The notes: generated by a model from the sequence alone, not told the origin. A stretch of 64,000 nt of DNA from CAZFLD01 sp964519835 (GCA_964519835.1 CAZFLD010000002.1:1-64000); one strand, 5' to 3'. Positions 42,500 to 51,450 are shown, numbered from the stretch's first letter. Program-made: numbers and translations.

Positions 42500-43819
42500 A
42501 TGCGCTTTGCCGGAACTCGTGGTGAGCCCGCGGTCGGATTCGCGGAGGCGTTGTTTCGCGGCCTTGCCCCAAACGGGGGTCTGTACCACCCAACCTCTTA
42601 TCCGGATTTGTCCAATCTATTTGCCGACCTCGATCCCGAGATGCCGTTTGTGGACCTAGCGGCCACGCTGACCGTTGGGCTCTTGGGCGACGAGCTCGGT
42701 AGCGACACTGCCGAGGCGATCGCGCGTAGGGCGTTCTCGTTTTCGCCGGCGCTCGTGAAATTGGATGAGAAGCTCTTTTTGAGCGAGCTTTTTCACGGCC
42801 CGTCGTGCGCGTTCAAGGACTTTGGTGCATGCTTCCTCGCCGCCGCGGTCGAAGCCTTGGGCCCGCCGGACAGCCGGAAGACTGTCGTGCTGACGGCTAC
42901 CTCGGGAGATACGGGAAGCGCCGTGGCACAGGCGTTCTCGGGTCGAGAGGGAGTCGAGGTGGTTGTGCTCTTCCCCAAGAATCGTGTTAGCCCGCTTCAG
43001 GAAAAACAACTCACGACGGTAGGGGGAAACGTAACGGCGGTAGAGATCGAGGGCGCCTTCGACGACTGTCAACGTCTTGTCAAATCCGCCTTTGCATCGG
43101 ATACGATCAGCTCGGAACTTCGCCTGACTTCGGCCAACTCGATCAACTTAGGTCGTCTTATTCCTCAGGCCTATTACTACGTGGACGCGTGGCTCAGGCT
43201 TCGAGGCGCATCAAAGAGTACGGTGCGGCCGGTCCGATTTGTCGTGCCCTCCGGCAACTTCGGCAACGTAACCGCGGGCCTTCTCGCTTGGAAGTGGGGA
43301 CTGCCGGTGTCCGGGTTTATTGCCGCCACAAACATCAACGATGTCGTCCCGAGTTATTTGAAGAGCGGGATCTTTTCGCCAAAGGACTCGGTAAAAACGC
43401 ACTCCAACGCCATGGATGTGGGCAATCCGAGCAACTTCGAGCGCCTGACGGCGCTGTTCGAAGATCGGGAGGCCATGCGTGAGGTGCTTACGGGTCAGGT
43501 CGTAGACGATAATACCACCGAGGAAGTCATTGCCCGCTACGCCGATACCTCCGGCCGGTTTGTGTGCCCACACACCGCCGTGGGTCTCGCGGCGGCCGAA
43601 CGGGAGCTCGAGAAAGCGCGGGACTCGGGCGATGACTTTGTGGTGCTTGCTACCGCCTACGCCGGCAAGTTTCGGGAGGTGGTGACCAAAGCGTCGGGCC
43701 GGAACGTGCCGCTCCCGGAGAGACTGCGCAGTGCGCTGGAGCTACCGGGAGAGGCGATACGTTTGGAACCGACGATCGAAGCCCTCGAATCGTTGCTCCT
43801 CGACCGCTACGCGACATAG
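42500..43819 (+). CDS. thrC: threonine synthase
   Basis: About 439 residues. Converts O-phosphohomoserine to threonine with pyridoxal phosphate. The start at 42500 (MRFAGTRGE) lies four bases after the aspartate kinase stop; the upstream in-frame ATG is inside that gene. The PLP lysine is in HGPSCAFKDFGACFL near residue 108, followed by TATSGDTGSAVAQAF for phosphate binding and PSGNFGNVTAGL. The N-terminal segment GLAPNGGLYHP is typical of the longer, plant/E. coli-like form. Same operon as the kinase; homoserine dehydrogenase and kinase are not in the window. Confidence 0.95.
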   Translation: MRFAGTRGEPAVGFAEALFRGLAPNGGLYHPTSYPDLSNLFADLDPEMPFVDLAATLTVGLLGDELGSDTAEAIARRAFSFSPALVKLDEKLFLSELFHGPSCAFKDFGACFLAAAVEALGPPDSRKTVVLTATSGDTGSAVAQAFSGREGVEVVVLFPKNRVSPLQEKQLTTVGGNVTAVEIEGAFDDCQRLVKSAFASDTISSELRLTSANSINLGRLIPQAYYYVDAWLRLRGASKSTVRPVRFVVPSGNFGNVTAGLLAWKWGLPVSGFIAATNINDVVPSYLKSGIFSPKDSVKTHSNAMDVGNPSNFERLTALFEDREAMREVLTGQVVDDNTTEEVIARYADTSGRFVCPHTAVGLAAAERELEKARDSGDDFVVLATAYAGKFREVVTKASGRNVPLPERLRSALELPGEAIRLEPTIEALESLLLDRYAT

Positions 43820-43891
43820 GTGGTCCAAAGAGTGTTAGAAATGGGCGTCGTAGGCCGCGCCGGCTTGGCAGGCCGCTCCCGCCTGCCGCCC

Positions 43892-45007
43892 CTACTCGAC
43901 GTACAGGCGAACGAGTTTCCGGCCGTCGGCGTGACGGAACGGGTTCTCGTTATGCTTGAGAAATCGCCGAAACACTCGGCAGGCGCGGTAGTAGCCTTCC
44001 GGACCGCGGTACGATGACGACAGATCGCATCGGTAGAGCTCGAGAAGCGGGGGAAAAAGCGACGAGGACATAAGCCGCTCGGTCCGATAGATAGGCAGCC
44101 GATCAATCGCTGCGGGGTACATGTGGTTTTTTACAAGCCATACCGTGGCACCCACCACGGAATCGTTGAACCCAAGCCGGGTGAGAAACCGTCTGGTCAG
44201 ATCGGCACCGATCTCGGCATGCTTGTCGAAGCGCCTCTCTTTGTTGGGCTTGGCCAGGGGCTTTCCCGCATCATGAAAGAGCAGCCCAAGGGTGAGTGGG
44301 AGATCGGTTGTTTTTCGATAACGGAACGTCTCGAGGGAGTGCTCCCACACATTTCCTTCGGGATGGTGCTCCTTCGAGTGCCCTGTACCGTCCATCTGCT
44401 CCAATTCCGGCCAGTAGGCCTCTACAAATCCCTCCCGCTTGAGAAGCGCGAGGCCCTTCCACGGAAACATACCCGTCAGCATATCGGTAAGGAGCATTCG
44501 CTCGAGCTCCGCGGGAAGCTCCGGGAAAAACTCGACCGGCGGCAGCGAACCCGGTCCCGATACGGCCGGTAGGGAGTAGTGATACCGGGAAACAAGCCTC
44601 GCCGCATCCACAAGTGCTCCGAGGGGTGTTGCGTCCGGCGACGGCGCCGGCAACTCCTGGTCCCGAAGCAAGCTGTAGACGCCGGACGGATCGCGATAGC
44701 TCTCGCGAACGGGATTGAAGTAAAAGTCGAGGAGAGGGAAGGCAAACGGGGCGCCGGGAGTTTCGTCGACGTCACATCGAAAGTAGACACTCCTGTCGTC
44801 GGTATCGAGTTTTGCGTCGTGACGGTCGACGGGAGTGAAGCCCAGGTCGGGAAAGGCTTTGGCCAAGTCCACAACACTCAAGGGAGTCACGGCGTACACC
44901 TGCCGACCCACCGGACGGCCAAAGTAGCGATCGAGCGCTGAGAATGAGGCCAATTCAAAGGGAAGCCCCGAATCGGCAAGGCGGGCCGGGACGCTCATGG
45001 TCGGCAA
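43892..45007 (-). CDS. HD-domain protein related to tRNA nucleotidyltransferases
   Basis: 371 residues. The C-terminal half is an HD phosphohydrolase domain of the CCA-adding/poly(A) polymerase type: NVWEHSLETFRY, LLFHDAGKPLAKP near residue 250, and KHAEIGADLTRRFLTRLG. The N-terminal 200 residues correspond in position to a nucleotidyltransferase head but lack the G-S and D-X-D catalytic set; only FPLLDFYFNPVRESYRDPSG resembles the ...DPFGG... region. So it may be a hydrolase rather than a polymerase. Two starts, 45007 and 44998, are possible. The gene stands alone. Confidence 0.72.
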   Translation of the reverse strand: MPTMSVPARLADSGLPFELASFSALDRYFGRPVGRQVYAVTPLSVVDLAKAFPDLGFTPVDRHDAKLDTDDRSVYFRCDVDETPGAPFAFPLLDFYFNPVRESYRDPSGVYSLLRDQELPAPSPDATPLGALVDAARLVSRYHYSLPAVSGPGSLPPVEFFPELPAELERMLLTDMLTGMFPWKGLALLKREGFVEAYWPELEQMDGTGHSKEHHPEGNVWEHSLETFRYRKTTDLPLTLGLLFHDAGKPLAKPNKERRFDKHAEIGADLTRRFLTRLGFNDSVVGATVWLVKNHMYPAAIDRLPIYRTERLMSSSLFPPLLELYRCDLSSSYRGPEGYYRACRVFRRFLKHNENPFRHADGRKLVRLYVE

Positions 45008-45096
45008 AGCATACTTTAGAAAGGACTCGCTCGTCCATTACAACCGGGCGAGCTCAACAACAGCCGGCCGATCGCGGAGGCCGTGGATGAGCCGGG

Positions 45097-45126
45097 TTTA
45101 CAGCAACCGGTGTCGCGCTGCATAGT
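45097..45126 (+). promoter_or_regulatory. sigma-70-type promoter of pyrC
   Basis: TTTACA (45097-45102) and CATAGT (45121-45126), spacer 18. The expected transcription start, about 45133, coincides with the ATG of pyrC. This predicts a leaderless mRNA. Confidence 0.45.
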
Positions 45127-45132
45127 CCTCAC

Positions 45133-46185
45133 ATGCCTCTTATCACCCGCCCCGACGATTTTCACCTCCATCTTCGCCGAGGCGACATGCTCCGACAGGT
45201 GCTGCCGTCTACCACGGCGGTGTTCAGCCGGGCGCTTGTGATGCCGAACACGAGGCCCCCTATTCTAACCGGCGCCGACGTGTCGGAGTATCGGGCGGAG
45301 ATTCTGCGGGCCGTACCCGGAGGCCACGAGTTCGAGCCGCTTTTGACCGTCAAGCTTTGTGATACTACGGAGCCGCGGGACATCGCGGGCGCCATAAAGG
45401 CGGGGGCCGTCGCAGCGAAGCTGTATCCGGCGGGGGCGACCACCAACTCGGATGACGGGGTGCGGAATGCACGGAACTGTTTTGCAGCCTTCGCCGAGAT
45501 GGAGCAGCTGGCCATGATCCTGTGCATTCACGCGGAGGACCCGGACGGGTTTGTGTTGGAGCGAGAGCGATTGTATCTCGACACAATCGCGGAGATTGCC
45601 AATACCTACCCGAGGCTCAGGATCATCGTTGAGCACGTATCGGACGCAAGAACGGTGGAGTTCGTGAAGCAGGGTGGAGACGGTATCGGCGCGACGGTTA
45701 CGGTGCATCATTTGGTCGCGACCCTAGACGACATCGTCGGCGAGTGCCTGAGACCACACATGTACTGTAAACCGGTACCAAAAACGCCGGACGACCGCGA
45801 TGCGGTTCGCGAAGTGGTGTTTGCGGGCATCCCGCGCTTTTTCTTTGGTTCGGACAGCGCACCGCATGCTCCCGGAGAGAAAGAGGGACCGTGCGGCGCG
45901 GCCGGTGTGTTTTCGGCACCGACGGCAATCCCGATCTTGGCGGACCTTTTCGAAGAGCACCACGTACCGATCGCGGCTGAGGATTCGGGCGACGGCCCCT
46001 CGCTCGAGGCCTTTACAGCGTTTTTTGGCGCAGACTTTTACGGACTGCCGCGGAATTCCACTCGCCTGAAGATCGAGAAGTTGGTGAATAAAGGCACTGC
46101 CGAGAGAACGGCGTCGCCGGACGGAGCGCCTATTGTGCCCGACGCACTTGCGCACCCCCGGCATCGCGCAATCGCGGTACCGTAG
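45133..46185 (+). CDS. pyrC: dihydroorotase, class II
   Basis: 350 residues. Closes carbamoyl-aspartate to dihydroorotate in pyrimidine synthesis. The two-zinc site is visible: HxH in DDFHLHLRRGDML near 10-22, the carboxylated lysine in AAKLYPAGATTNSDDG, His in ILCIHAED and IIVEHVSD, and Asp in FFGSDSAPH. Length and order match the E. coli type. It starts alone, near a promoter that predicts a leaderless transcript; no ribosome binding site is visible. Confidence 0.95.
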   Translation: MPLITRPDDFHLHLRRGDMLRQVLPSTTAVFSRALVMPNTRPPILTGADVSEYRAEILRAVPGGHEFEPLLTVKLCDTTEPRDIAGAIKAGAVAAKLYPAGATTNSDDGVRNARNCFAAFAEMEQLAMILCIHAEDPDGFVLERERLYLDTIAEIANTYPRLRIIVEHVSDARTVEFVKQGGDGIGATVTVHHLVATLDDIVGECLRPHMYCKPVPKTPDDRDAVREVVFAGIPRFFFGSDSAPHAPGEKEGPCGAAGVFSAPTAIPILADLFEEHHVPIAAEDSGDGPSLEAFTAFFGADFYGLPRNSTRLKIEKLVNKGTAERTASPDGAPIVPDALAHPRHRAIAVP

Positions 46186-46253
46186 GAGTCCCGACCTACA
46201 CCGGCATCGGGAGCTTTTGGACTAGTTCCGTCAGCTTATGCATGGGAGAAGAC

Positions 46254-47399
46254 ATGGAACATATGGATCTGGCACCTATTATCGACATCTCACACCGCTA
46301 TGGGGCAAATCCCGACTGGGTACTGGCCGGAGGAGGAAATACCTCTGAAAAGACGCCGGAAATACTGGCCATCAAGGCCTCGGGTCACGCCCTCGCCGAC
46401 ATCGATACGGACGGTTTTGTGTCCATGGACCGAGCGAAACTCGCCTCGATATGGCAGGCTGAGTATCCCGAGGACACAAAAGAGCGCGAGGCACGTGCGC
46501 TCGCCGATCTGATGGCCGCTCGACTTCCCGCGGATCGCGAAAAGCGGCCGAGCGTCGAGACGCTTATGCACGATCTGTTTCCACAGCGCCTTGTGCTCCA
46601 CACCCATCCGTCCCTGGTGAATGGGTTGACGTGCTCGGCGCAGGGAGAGGGGGCGGCCCGCGAGCTTTTTGACGACGCGCTGGTGTGGATTCCCGTTGTG
46701 AACCCGGGGTACATCTTGGCTCGTACGATCCGCGATGCACTGACTTTGTACTCGGCGGATAAGGGCCGCCCCGCGGCGATTCTTATCATGGAAAACCACG
46801 GTTTGGTCGTGGCCGGCGACACGGCGGAGGACATCGACCGAGTAAGCGCGGAAGTCGTGGAGAAAACCAAAAGCCGGGTCGCGTCCGAGCCGGACGTCGA
46901 GCCGGCCGACGTAGATGCCGAAGAGGTTGCGGCATGGCAAGGCACGCTGCGAACGGCCCTCAAAGCACACGGCATTGAGGATCCCCACGTATCCTTTGGG
47001 GCGCCAAAGGAGCTCGGCCCCTACATAACGGACGCCGACTCGTTTGCTCCCCTCGCCGACCTTGGGTACACTCCGGACCACATCGTATACTGTGGCAGGC
47101 GACCGGTGTTTGTCGAGGCGACACAGGCCCGGAACAGAGCGGCGGGACGGGCTCTCGTGGACGAGTATGCCCGTCTGCATGGCGCCGGACCAAAGACTGT
47201 CGTTGTATCGGGTCTTGGCGTTTTTGGCTGTGGTGGCCGCAAGAAGGCGGCCGATGCCGCGGTAACACTATTCCTTGATCTTCTTAAGATACTACGGTAT
47301 GCGGAGGGCTTTGGCGGAGCAAAGCGCATGGCGGAAGACAAGATCGAGTTCATCGTCAACTGGGAAGTCGAGCAATATCGTAGCAAGGTGAGCACATGA
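46254..47399 (+). CDS. class II aldolase, rhamnulose-1-phosphate-aldolase-like
   Basis: About 381 residues from ATG 46254, which follows GGGAG at five bases; 46242 and 46263 are in-frame alternatives. Zinc-dependent aldolases of this family split sugar phosphates such as L-rhamnulose or L-fuculose 1-phosphate. The metal-binding residues are in VLHTHPSLVNGL and MENHGLVVAG. The C-terminal part, FLDLLKILRYAEGFGGAKRM, resembles the aldolase half of the bifunctional aldolase/dehydrogenase RhaE-type proteins but lacks the dehydrogenase half. The FGGY kinase gene follows with an ATGA overlap, so the pair probably degrades a deoxy sugar. The exact sugar is unknown. Confidence 0.82.
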   Translation: MEHMDLAPIIDISHRYGANPDWVLAGGGNTSEKTPEILAIKASGHALADIDTDGFVSMDRAKLASIWQAEYPEDTKEREARALADLMAARLPADREKRPSVETLMHDLFPQRLVLHTHPSLVNGLTCSAQGEGAARELFDDALVWIPVVNPGYILARTIRDALTLYSADKGRPAAILIMENHGLVVAGDTAEDIDRVSAEVVEKTKSRVASEPDVEPADVDAEEVAAWQGTLRTALKAHGIEDPHVSFGAPKELGPYITDADSFAPLADLGYTPDHIVYCGRRPVFVEATQARNRAAGRALVDEYARLHGAGPKTVVVSGLGVFGCGGRKKAADAAVTLFLDLLKILRYAEGFGGAKRMAEDKIEFIVNWEVEQYRSKVST

Positions 47400-48889
47400 A
47401 GTACTGCATCGCGGTTCTGGACATCGGCAAGACAAACAAAAAAATCGCTCTCTTCGACGACGGACTCAACGTGGTATACACAAAGAGTCGCCCGTTCCCC
47501 ACGGTGGAGCGCGACGGACTGGAAATCGAGCCGGTAGAGGAAATCGAGTCCTGGTTCTTGGATGAGCTATCGGCTGTTTCAGGGGAGTTCCCGATCACAT
47601 GCATGACCGTAGCGACCCACGGCGCGACGTTTGCCTGCGTGGGGGCCGACGGAACTCCCACCGTGCCGGTCGTTTCATACACAAACGAGCCCGGCGCGGA
47701 CTTCCACCGTGACTTCTACAGGCTTGCCGGAGACAAGGCAACTCTTCAGCGCACGACGGCCACGCTGGAGCTCTCAGCTCTGGTCAATCCGGCACAGGGA
47801 ATCTTTTTTGTGCAGCGGCGCTTTCCCGAGCAGTTTGCCCGGACGCGCCACATCCTCCTTTATCCACAGTACTACGGGTTCCGGTTTAGCGGAAACGTCG
47901 GCGCAGACATGACCTATGTCGGTTGCCACACCTACCTCTACGACTTCCACGAGGAGCGATGGTCCGACGTGGCTCGGAAGCTTGGAGTCGCGGATCTTCT
48001 GCCGGCCGATCGGCGCCGGCCGTGGGATGTCCTCGGGACGATCACTCCGGAGGTAGCGAAGCGGACCGGCTTGAATCCCGACACCATCGTGACGCTTGGC
48101 ATCCACGACTCCAACGCGTCCCTTCTACCACATCTGGTAAAGCGGGACGGCGACTTTATCCTCAATTCTACCGGAACCTGGTGCGTCGCGATGCATCCTA
48201 CCGATAGAGTCGCCTTCAACGACGATGAAATCGGCAAGTCGGTGTTTTTTAACCTCGGCGCCGACGGAAAGCCGGTGAAGACCACCATCCTCATGGGCGG
48301 ATTGGAGTTCGAGGCCTACACAACAATCCTTAAGGAGATACACGGTGATCGCCCGTTCCCCGAGTTCTCCGCCGACGTGTATAGGCGCATCATCGCAGAC
48401 CAAAATCGGTTTATCATCCCGGGAGTCGTGCAGGGCACAGGTCAGTTTCCAACAAGCACCGCGGCGGTGGTAGACGGAAACGAAACCTATCCACTTCCCG
48501 ACATTCAATCACGGAAGCGGGTCCCGGCCTTTTTCAACGATTTCGAAGAAGCCTATGCCGTCGTCAATCTGTCGCTAGCCGTGCAATCCAAGGTCGCCCT
48601 CGAGCGAGTCGGCATCAGGTCCGGTATGCCTGTCTACACCGAGGGTGGATTTAGGAAAAACCGAGATTACATGACTCTCCTGGCGGCGCTTTTTCCGGAG
48701 TCGTCGCAATACGTTACGGACATCGCGGAAGCCACGGCGTTCGGAGCGGCCATTGTTGGCAAACTTGCCGTAGACGGCGCGGAGCTCTCCGACACGCGCG
48801 ACCTTTTTACCGTCAGCGACGAACGAATAGAGCCCGCGCACCTGGGTGACCTTTTGTCGTATGCCGACGCTTTGATAGCAATGACGTAG
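47396..48889 (+). CDS. FGGY-family carbohydrate kinase, rhamnulo/fuculokinase-like
   Basis: 497 residues. Phosphorylates a keto-sugar with ATP. It begins CIAVLDIGKTNKKIALFDDG, the phosphate-1 loop of the hexokinase/FGGY fold in the form seen in rhamnulokinase-like members. GIHDSNASLLPHL and LNSTGTWCVAMHP mark the second nucleotide region, and YTEGGFRKNRDYMTLLAAL the adenosine-binding part. It begins inside the aldolase gene's end and is the second gene of the pair. The substrate cannot be assigned with confidence. Confidence 0.85.
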   Translation: MKYCIAVLDIGKTNKKIALFDDGLNVVYTKSRPFPTVERDGLEIEPVEEIESWFLDELSAVSGEFPITCMTVATHGATFACVGADGTPTVPVVSYTNEPGADFHRDFYRLAGDKATLQRTTATLELSALVNPAQGIFFVQRRFPEQFARTRHILLYPQYYGFRFSGNVGADMTYVGCHTYLYDFHEERWSDVARKLGVADLLPADRRRPWDVLGTITPEVAKRTGLNPDTIVTLGIHDSNASLLPHLVKRDGDFILNSTGTWCVAMHPTDRVAFNDDEIGKSVFFNLGADGKPVKTTILMGGLEFEAYTTILKEIHGDRPFPEFSADVYRRIIADQNRFIIPGVVQGTGQFPTSTAAVVDGNETYPLPDIQSRKRVPAFFNDFEEAYAVVNLSLAVQSKVALERVGIRSGMPVYTEGGFRKNRDYMTLLAALFPESSQYVTDIAEATAFGAAIVGKLAVDGAELSDTRDLFTVSDERIEPAHLGDLLSYADALIAMT

Positions 48890-48924
48890 AGGTGCCTTGG
48901 GCGTGGTATCTGCCGCCTACGGTG

Positions 48925-48953
48925 TTGTCTGCGGTCCGTGGTGAGAGTATTTT
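48925..48953 (+). promoter_or_regulatory. sigma-70-type promoter of hisA-hisE
   Basis: TTGTCT (48925-48930) and TATTTT (48948-48953), spacer 17. It leaves a leader of about 38 bases containing short inverted pairs (GGGA with TCCC, and a GACTC repeat) and the ribosome binding site CGGAGGG before the ATG at 48998. Confidence 0.5.
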
Positions 48954-48997
48954 AGCGGGAGAAGTCCCGACTCAGTTGGTGCGACTCGGAGGGTTCA

Positions 48998-49750
48998 ATG
49001 ACCATAATCCCTGCCATTGACATGCTTGACGGGGCGTGTGTACGCCTGCTCCAAGGAAGCTACGACGAGGTGACGGACTACGAAAAGGACCCCGTTGCGG
49101 TTGCACGAGAGTTCGAGCGTGCCGGCGCCCGCCGTATTCATCTCGTCGATCTAGACGCTGTTCGCGGCAGCTCTGCTCGCACTAATCGCAAGAAGATCCG
49201 TAAGATCCGCAAAGCGGTGAGCTGTGAGCTGCAAGTGGGCGGCGGCATCAGAACCGACGACGACATCGAGGAGCTTATGGACCTCGGTATCGACCGGATC
49301 GTCGTCGGCACACTCTTGGCGCGGAAGCCGGACCTCGTTGCGGGCTGGATTGCCCACTACGGACGGGTGTTTGTGGCAGGCATCGATGCCTTGGACGGTG
49401 TTGTGAAGGTATCGGGCTGGCAAAGCCAGACCCAGATCAACGATGTCGACTTGGCAAAGCGGGCCGCATCGGTCGGAATGGCGAGTATTGTATACACAAG
49501 CATCTCGCGCGACGGAACCATGTCGGGCCCCGACATCGACAAGACAAATAGGATCGCGGAGGAGGCGAAAATTCCCGTGATTCTCTCCGGCGGAATTGGA
49601 TCTGTGGAAGACCTGGCCACCGTCAAGGACACGGGGACCGCTAACCTCGTCGGCGTCATCTTGGGAAAGGCAATCTATGAAGAGAAAATCAAGCTGGAAG
49701 AGGCAATCGGAGCCTACGACGACGGGTCTCGGGAAGAGGTATCATGGTAG
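48998..49750 (+). CDS. hisA: 1-(5-phosphoribosyl)-5-[(5-phosphoribosylamino)methylideneamino]imidazole-4-carboxamide isomerase
   Basis: 250 residues. HisA catalyses the Amadori isomerisation (ProFAR to PRFAR) in histidine synthesis. The half-barrel phosphate-binding motifs are GGGIRTDDDIEELMDLG near 80-96 and LSGGIGSVEDL near 200. The catalytic Asp is in PAIDMLDGACVRL at the start, and the second in YTSISRDGTMSGPD. A strong ribosome binding site (GGAGGG) precedes the ATG. It overlaps the HisE-type gene by seven bases; other his genes are not in the window. Confidence 0.96.
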   Translation: MTIIPAIDMLDGACVRLLQGSYDEVTDYEKDPVAVAREFERAGARRIHLVDLDAVRGSSARTNRKKIRKIRKAVSCELQVGGGIRTDDDIEELMDLGIDRIVVGTLLARKPDLVAGWIAHYGRVFVAGIDALDGVVKVSGWQSQTQINDVDLAKRAASVGMASIVYTSISRDGTMSGPDIDKTNRIAEEAKIPVILSGGIGSVEDLATVKDTGTANLVGVILGKAIYEEKIKLEEAIGAYDDGSREEVSW

Positions 49751-50370
49751 CAAAGCCGCTTATCGTGCGCACCGCGGACGGAGTGGTTTTGGACCTAGTT
49801 CATACGGACGAGAAAGGTTTCAAAAAGAGCTTGGAACACGGTCGTCTGTGGATTCGCCACCAGCAAACAGGCCGGCTGCTTCCCTATCAGGGACCGGAGA
49901 CCCCGGTCGGGGCCAAAAGCCACCAACATGGCGAATCGGGAGTCTTTGAATCGCTCGTCGAGAAAGAGGGCTGGTTCGAAGCGACTATCCCCGAGGACGA
50001 TAACAAAACCGGCGCGCGCCACGCGACGGGAAGGGGCGCCGAGGCTCGCGATTCCAAGGACGCAGACGACGGGGAGCAGGTTGGACCGGAGGAGGTCGGC
50101 GACGTTCTGTCTCGGCTGGAACGGATCATCGCCGGACGAAAGGCCGAGCTGCCGGCCGGTTCCTATACCACCTACCTCTTCCAGCAGGGGCTTACCAAAA
50201 TCCGTAAGAAGACCGGCGAGGAAGCGGTCGAGTTGGTTCTGGCGGCCGACGCGGGAGAGACGGTAAGCGAGTCGGCGGACTTCTTATACCACCTGCTTGT
50301 GCTTCTTGCGGCGCTCGATATTCCTTTCTCCGAAGTTCTATGCGAGCTCACTCGCCGGTTCGAGAAATAG
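49744..50370 (+). CDS. hisE: phosphoribosyl-ATP pyrophosphatase (HisE) with a degenerate HisI N-terminal domain
   Basis: 208 residues with the layout of bifunctional HisIE. The C-terminal HisE domain (about 118-208) is intact: LTKIRKKTGEEAVELVLAA and SESADFLYHLLVLLAAL carry the acidic metal ligands. The N-terminal half keeps only traces of cyclohydrolase (KGFKKSLEHGRLWIRHQQTG); the DCDXD zinc/magnesium motif and the Cys-rich CHTGXXSCF motif are absent, replaced by a Gly/Asp-rich linker. So only the pyrophosphatase step is expected. Cyclohydrolase must be encoded elsewhere or done by another protein. The gene overlaps hisA by seven bases, and its end overlaps the convergent leuB by 23. Confidence 0.88.
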   Translation: MVAKPLIVRTADGVVLDLVHTDEKGFKKSLEHGRLWIRHQQTGRLLPYQGPETPVGAKSHQHGESGVFESLVEKEGWFEATIPEDDNKTGARHATGRGAEARDSKDADDGEQVGPEEVGDVLSRLERIIAGRKAELPAGSYTTYLFQQGLTKIRKKTGEEAVELVLAADAGETVSESADFLYHLLVLLAALDIPFSEVLCELTRRFEK

Positions 50371-51433
50371 CCTCCGCAATCCGACGCCCCATCTCATCAG
50401 TGCCGACCCGTGTGCACCCGTCCGACATGATGTCCGCGGTTCGGTAGCCCTCATCCAGAACCGACGAGACGGCGTTGAAGATCGAGTCGTGGGCTTCGTC
50501 GATTCCCAAACTGTATTTCATAAGCATGCCGGCCGACAGAATCTGGGCTATAGGATTCGCAACGCCCTGTCCGGCAATGTCCGGTGCCGAGCCACCGGCG
50601 GGCTCGTAGAGCCCAAAGGCCGGTCCCTCGCCGGCAAGCGACGCACTGGGGAGCATACCGAGTGAGCCCGTAATCATCGATGCCTCATCGGAGATGATGT
50701 CGCCGAACATGTTGCCGCACAGGAGCACGTCGAACTGATTCGGGTTTCGAACGAGTTGCATCGCGGCGTTGTCCACGTACATGTGGGCGACCCGGACCTC
50801 GGGGTACTCCTTGGCCACCTCCGTGACAACTTGCCGCCACAGCACCATCGTAGACAGCACGTTTGCCTTGTCGATCGAGGTGACGGTCTTACCCCGCCTC
50901 ATCGCCGCACCAAAGGCGACGCGAGCAATACGCTCGATTTCGGCGCGCGTGTAGACCATCGTGTCCATGCCACGGGTGTCGTCACGCGATTTCGGCTCGC
51001 CGAAGTAGATGCCGCCGGTCAGTTCACGCACGACGAGAATATCGAGGGACTCGCCGAGCACTTCCGGGCGAAGGGGAGAGGCACTACGGAGCTGAGGAAA
51101 GACTATCGCCGGCCTGAGGTTTGCAAACAGGCCAAAGATCTTCCGCAGCGGGAGAAGCGCGGCGCGCTCAGGCTGCTGCTCGGGAGGAAGTGTTTCCCAC
51201 TTGGGTCCGCCGACGGAGCCAAAGAGCACGGCGTCGGCCTCACGGCACGCGGCAACCGTCACTTCGGGAAGCGCGGTGCCCATGGAATCGATCGCGGCAC
51301 CACCAACCGGCGCCTCGCGGGTCTCAATGGTCAACAAAAACCGTTTCCGGACGGCTTCCAAAACACGACGCGCCTGCGCCATCACCTCCGGTCCGATTCC
51401 GTCTCCGGCGAGTATCGTGATTCGCCGTTGCAT
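50348..51433 (-). CDS. leuB: 3-isopropylmalate dehydrogenase
   Basis: About 361 residues from the ATG at 51433, which follows a G-rich ribosome binding site; the GTG at 51439 overlaps it. NAD-dependent oxidative decarboxylation in leucine synthesis. The start RITILAGDGIGPEVMAQARRVLEAV is typical, and VRELTGGIYFGEPKSRDDTRGMDTMVYTR near 140 and CGNMFGDIISDEASMITGSLGMLPSA near 240 hold the substrate and metal residues. No other leu gene is adjacent. It is convergent with the HisE gene and divergent from transketolase. Confidence 0.96.
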   Translation of the reverse strand: MQRRITILAGDGIGPEVMAQARRVLEAVRKRFLLTIETREAPVGGAAIDSMGTALPEVTVAACREADAVLFGSVGGPKWETLPPEQQPERAALLPLRKIFGLFANLRPAIVFPQLRSASPLRPEVLGESLDILVVRELTGGIYFGEPKSRDDTRGMDTMVYTRAEIERIARVAFGAAMRRGKTVTSIDKANVLSTMVLWRQVVTEVAKEYPEVRVAHMYVDNAAMQLVRNPNQFDVLLCGNMFGDIISDEASMITGSLGMLPSASLAGEGPAFGLYEPAGGSAPDIAGQGVANPIAQILSAGMLMKYSLGIDEAHDSIFNAVSSVLDEGYRTADIMSDGCTRVGTDEMGRRIAEAISRTGE

Positions 51434-51450
51434 GAGCACCCCCTCTTCGC

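Noticed and set aside
50371..51420. Plus-strand frames inside leuB
   Set aside because: Antisense shadows of a full-length, well-conserved dehydrogenase gene.
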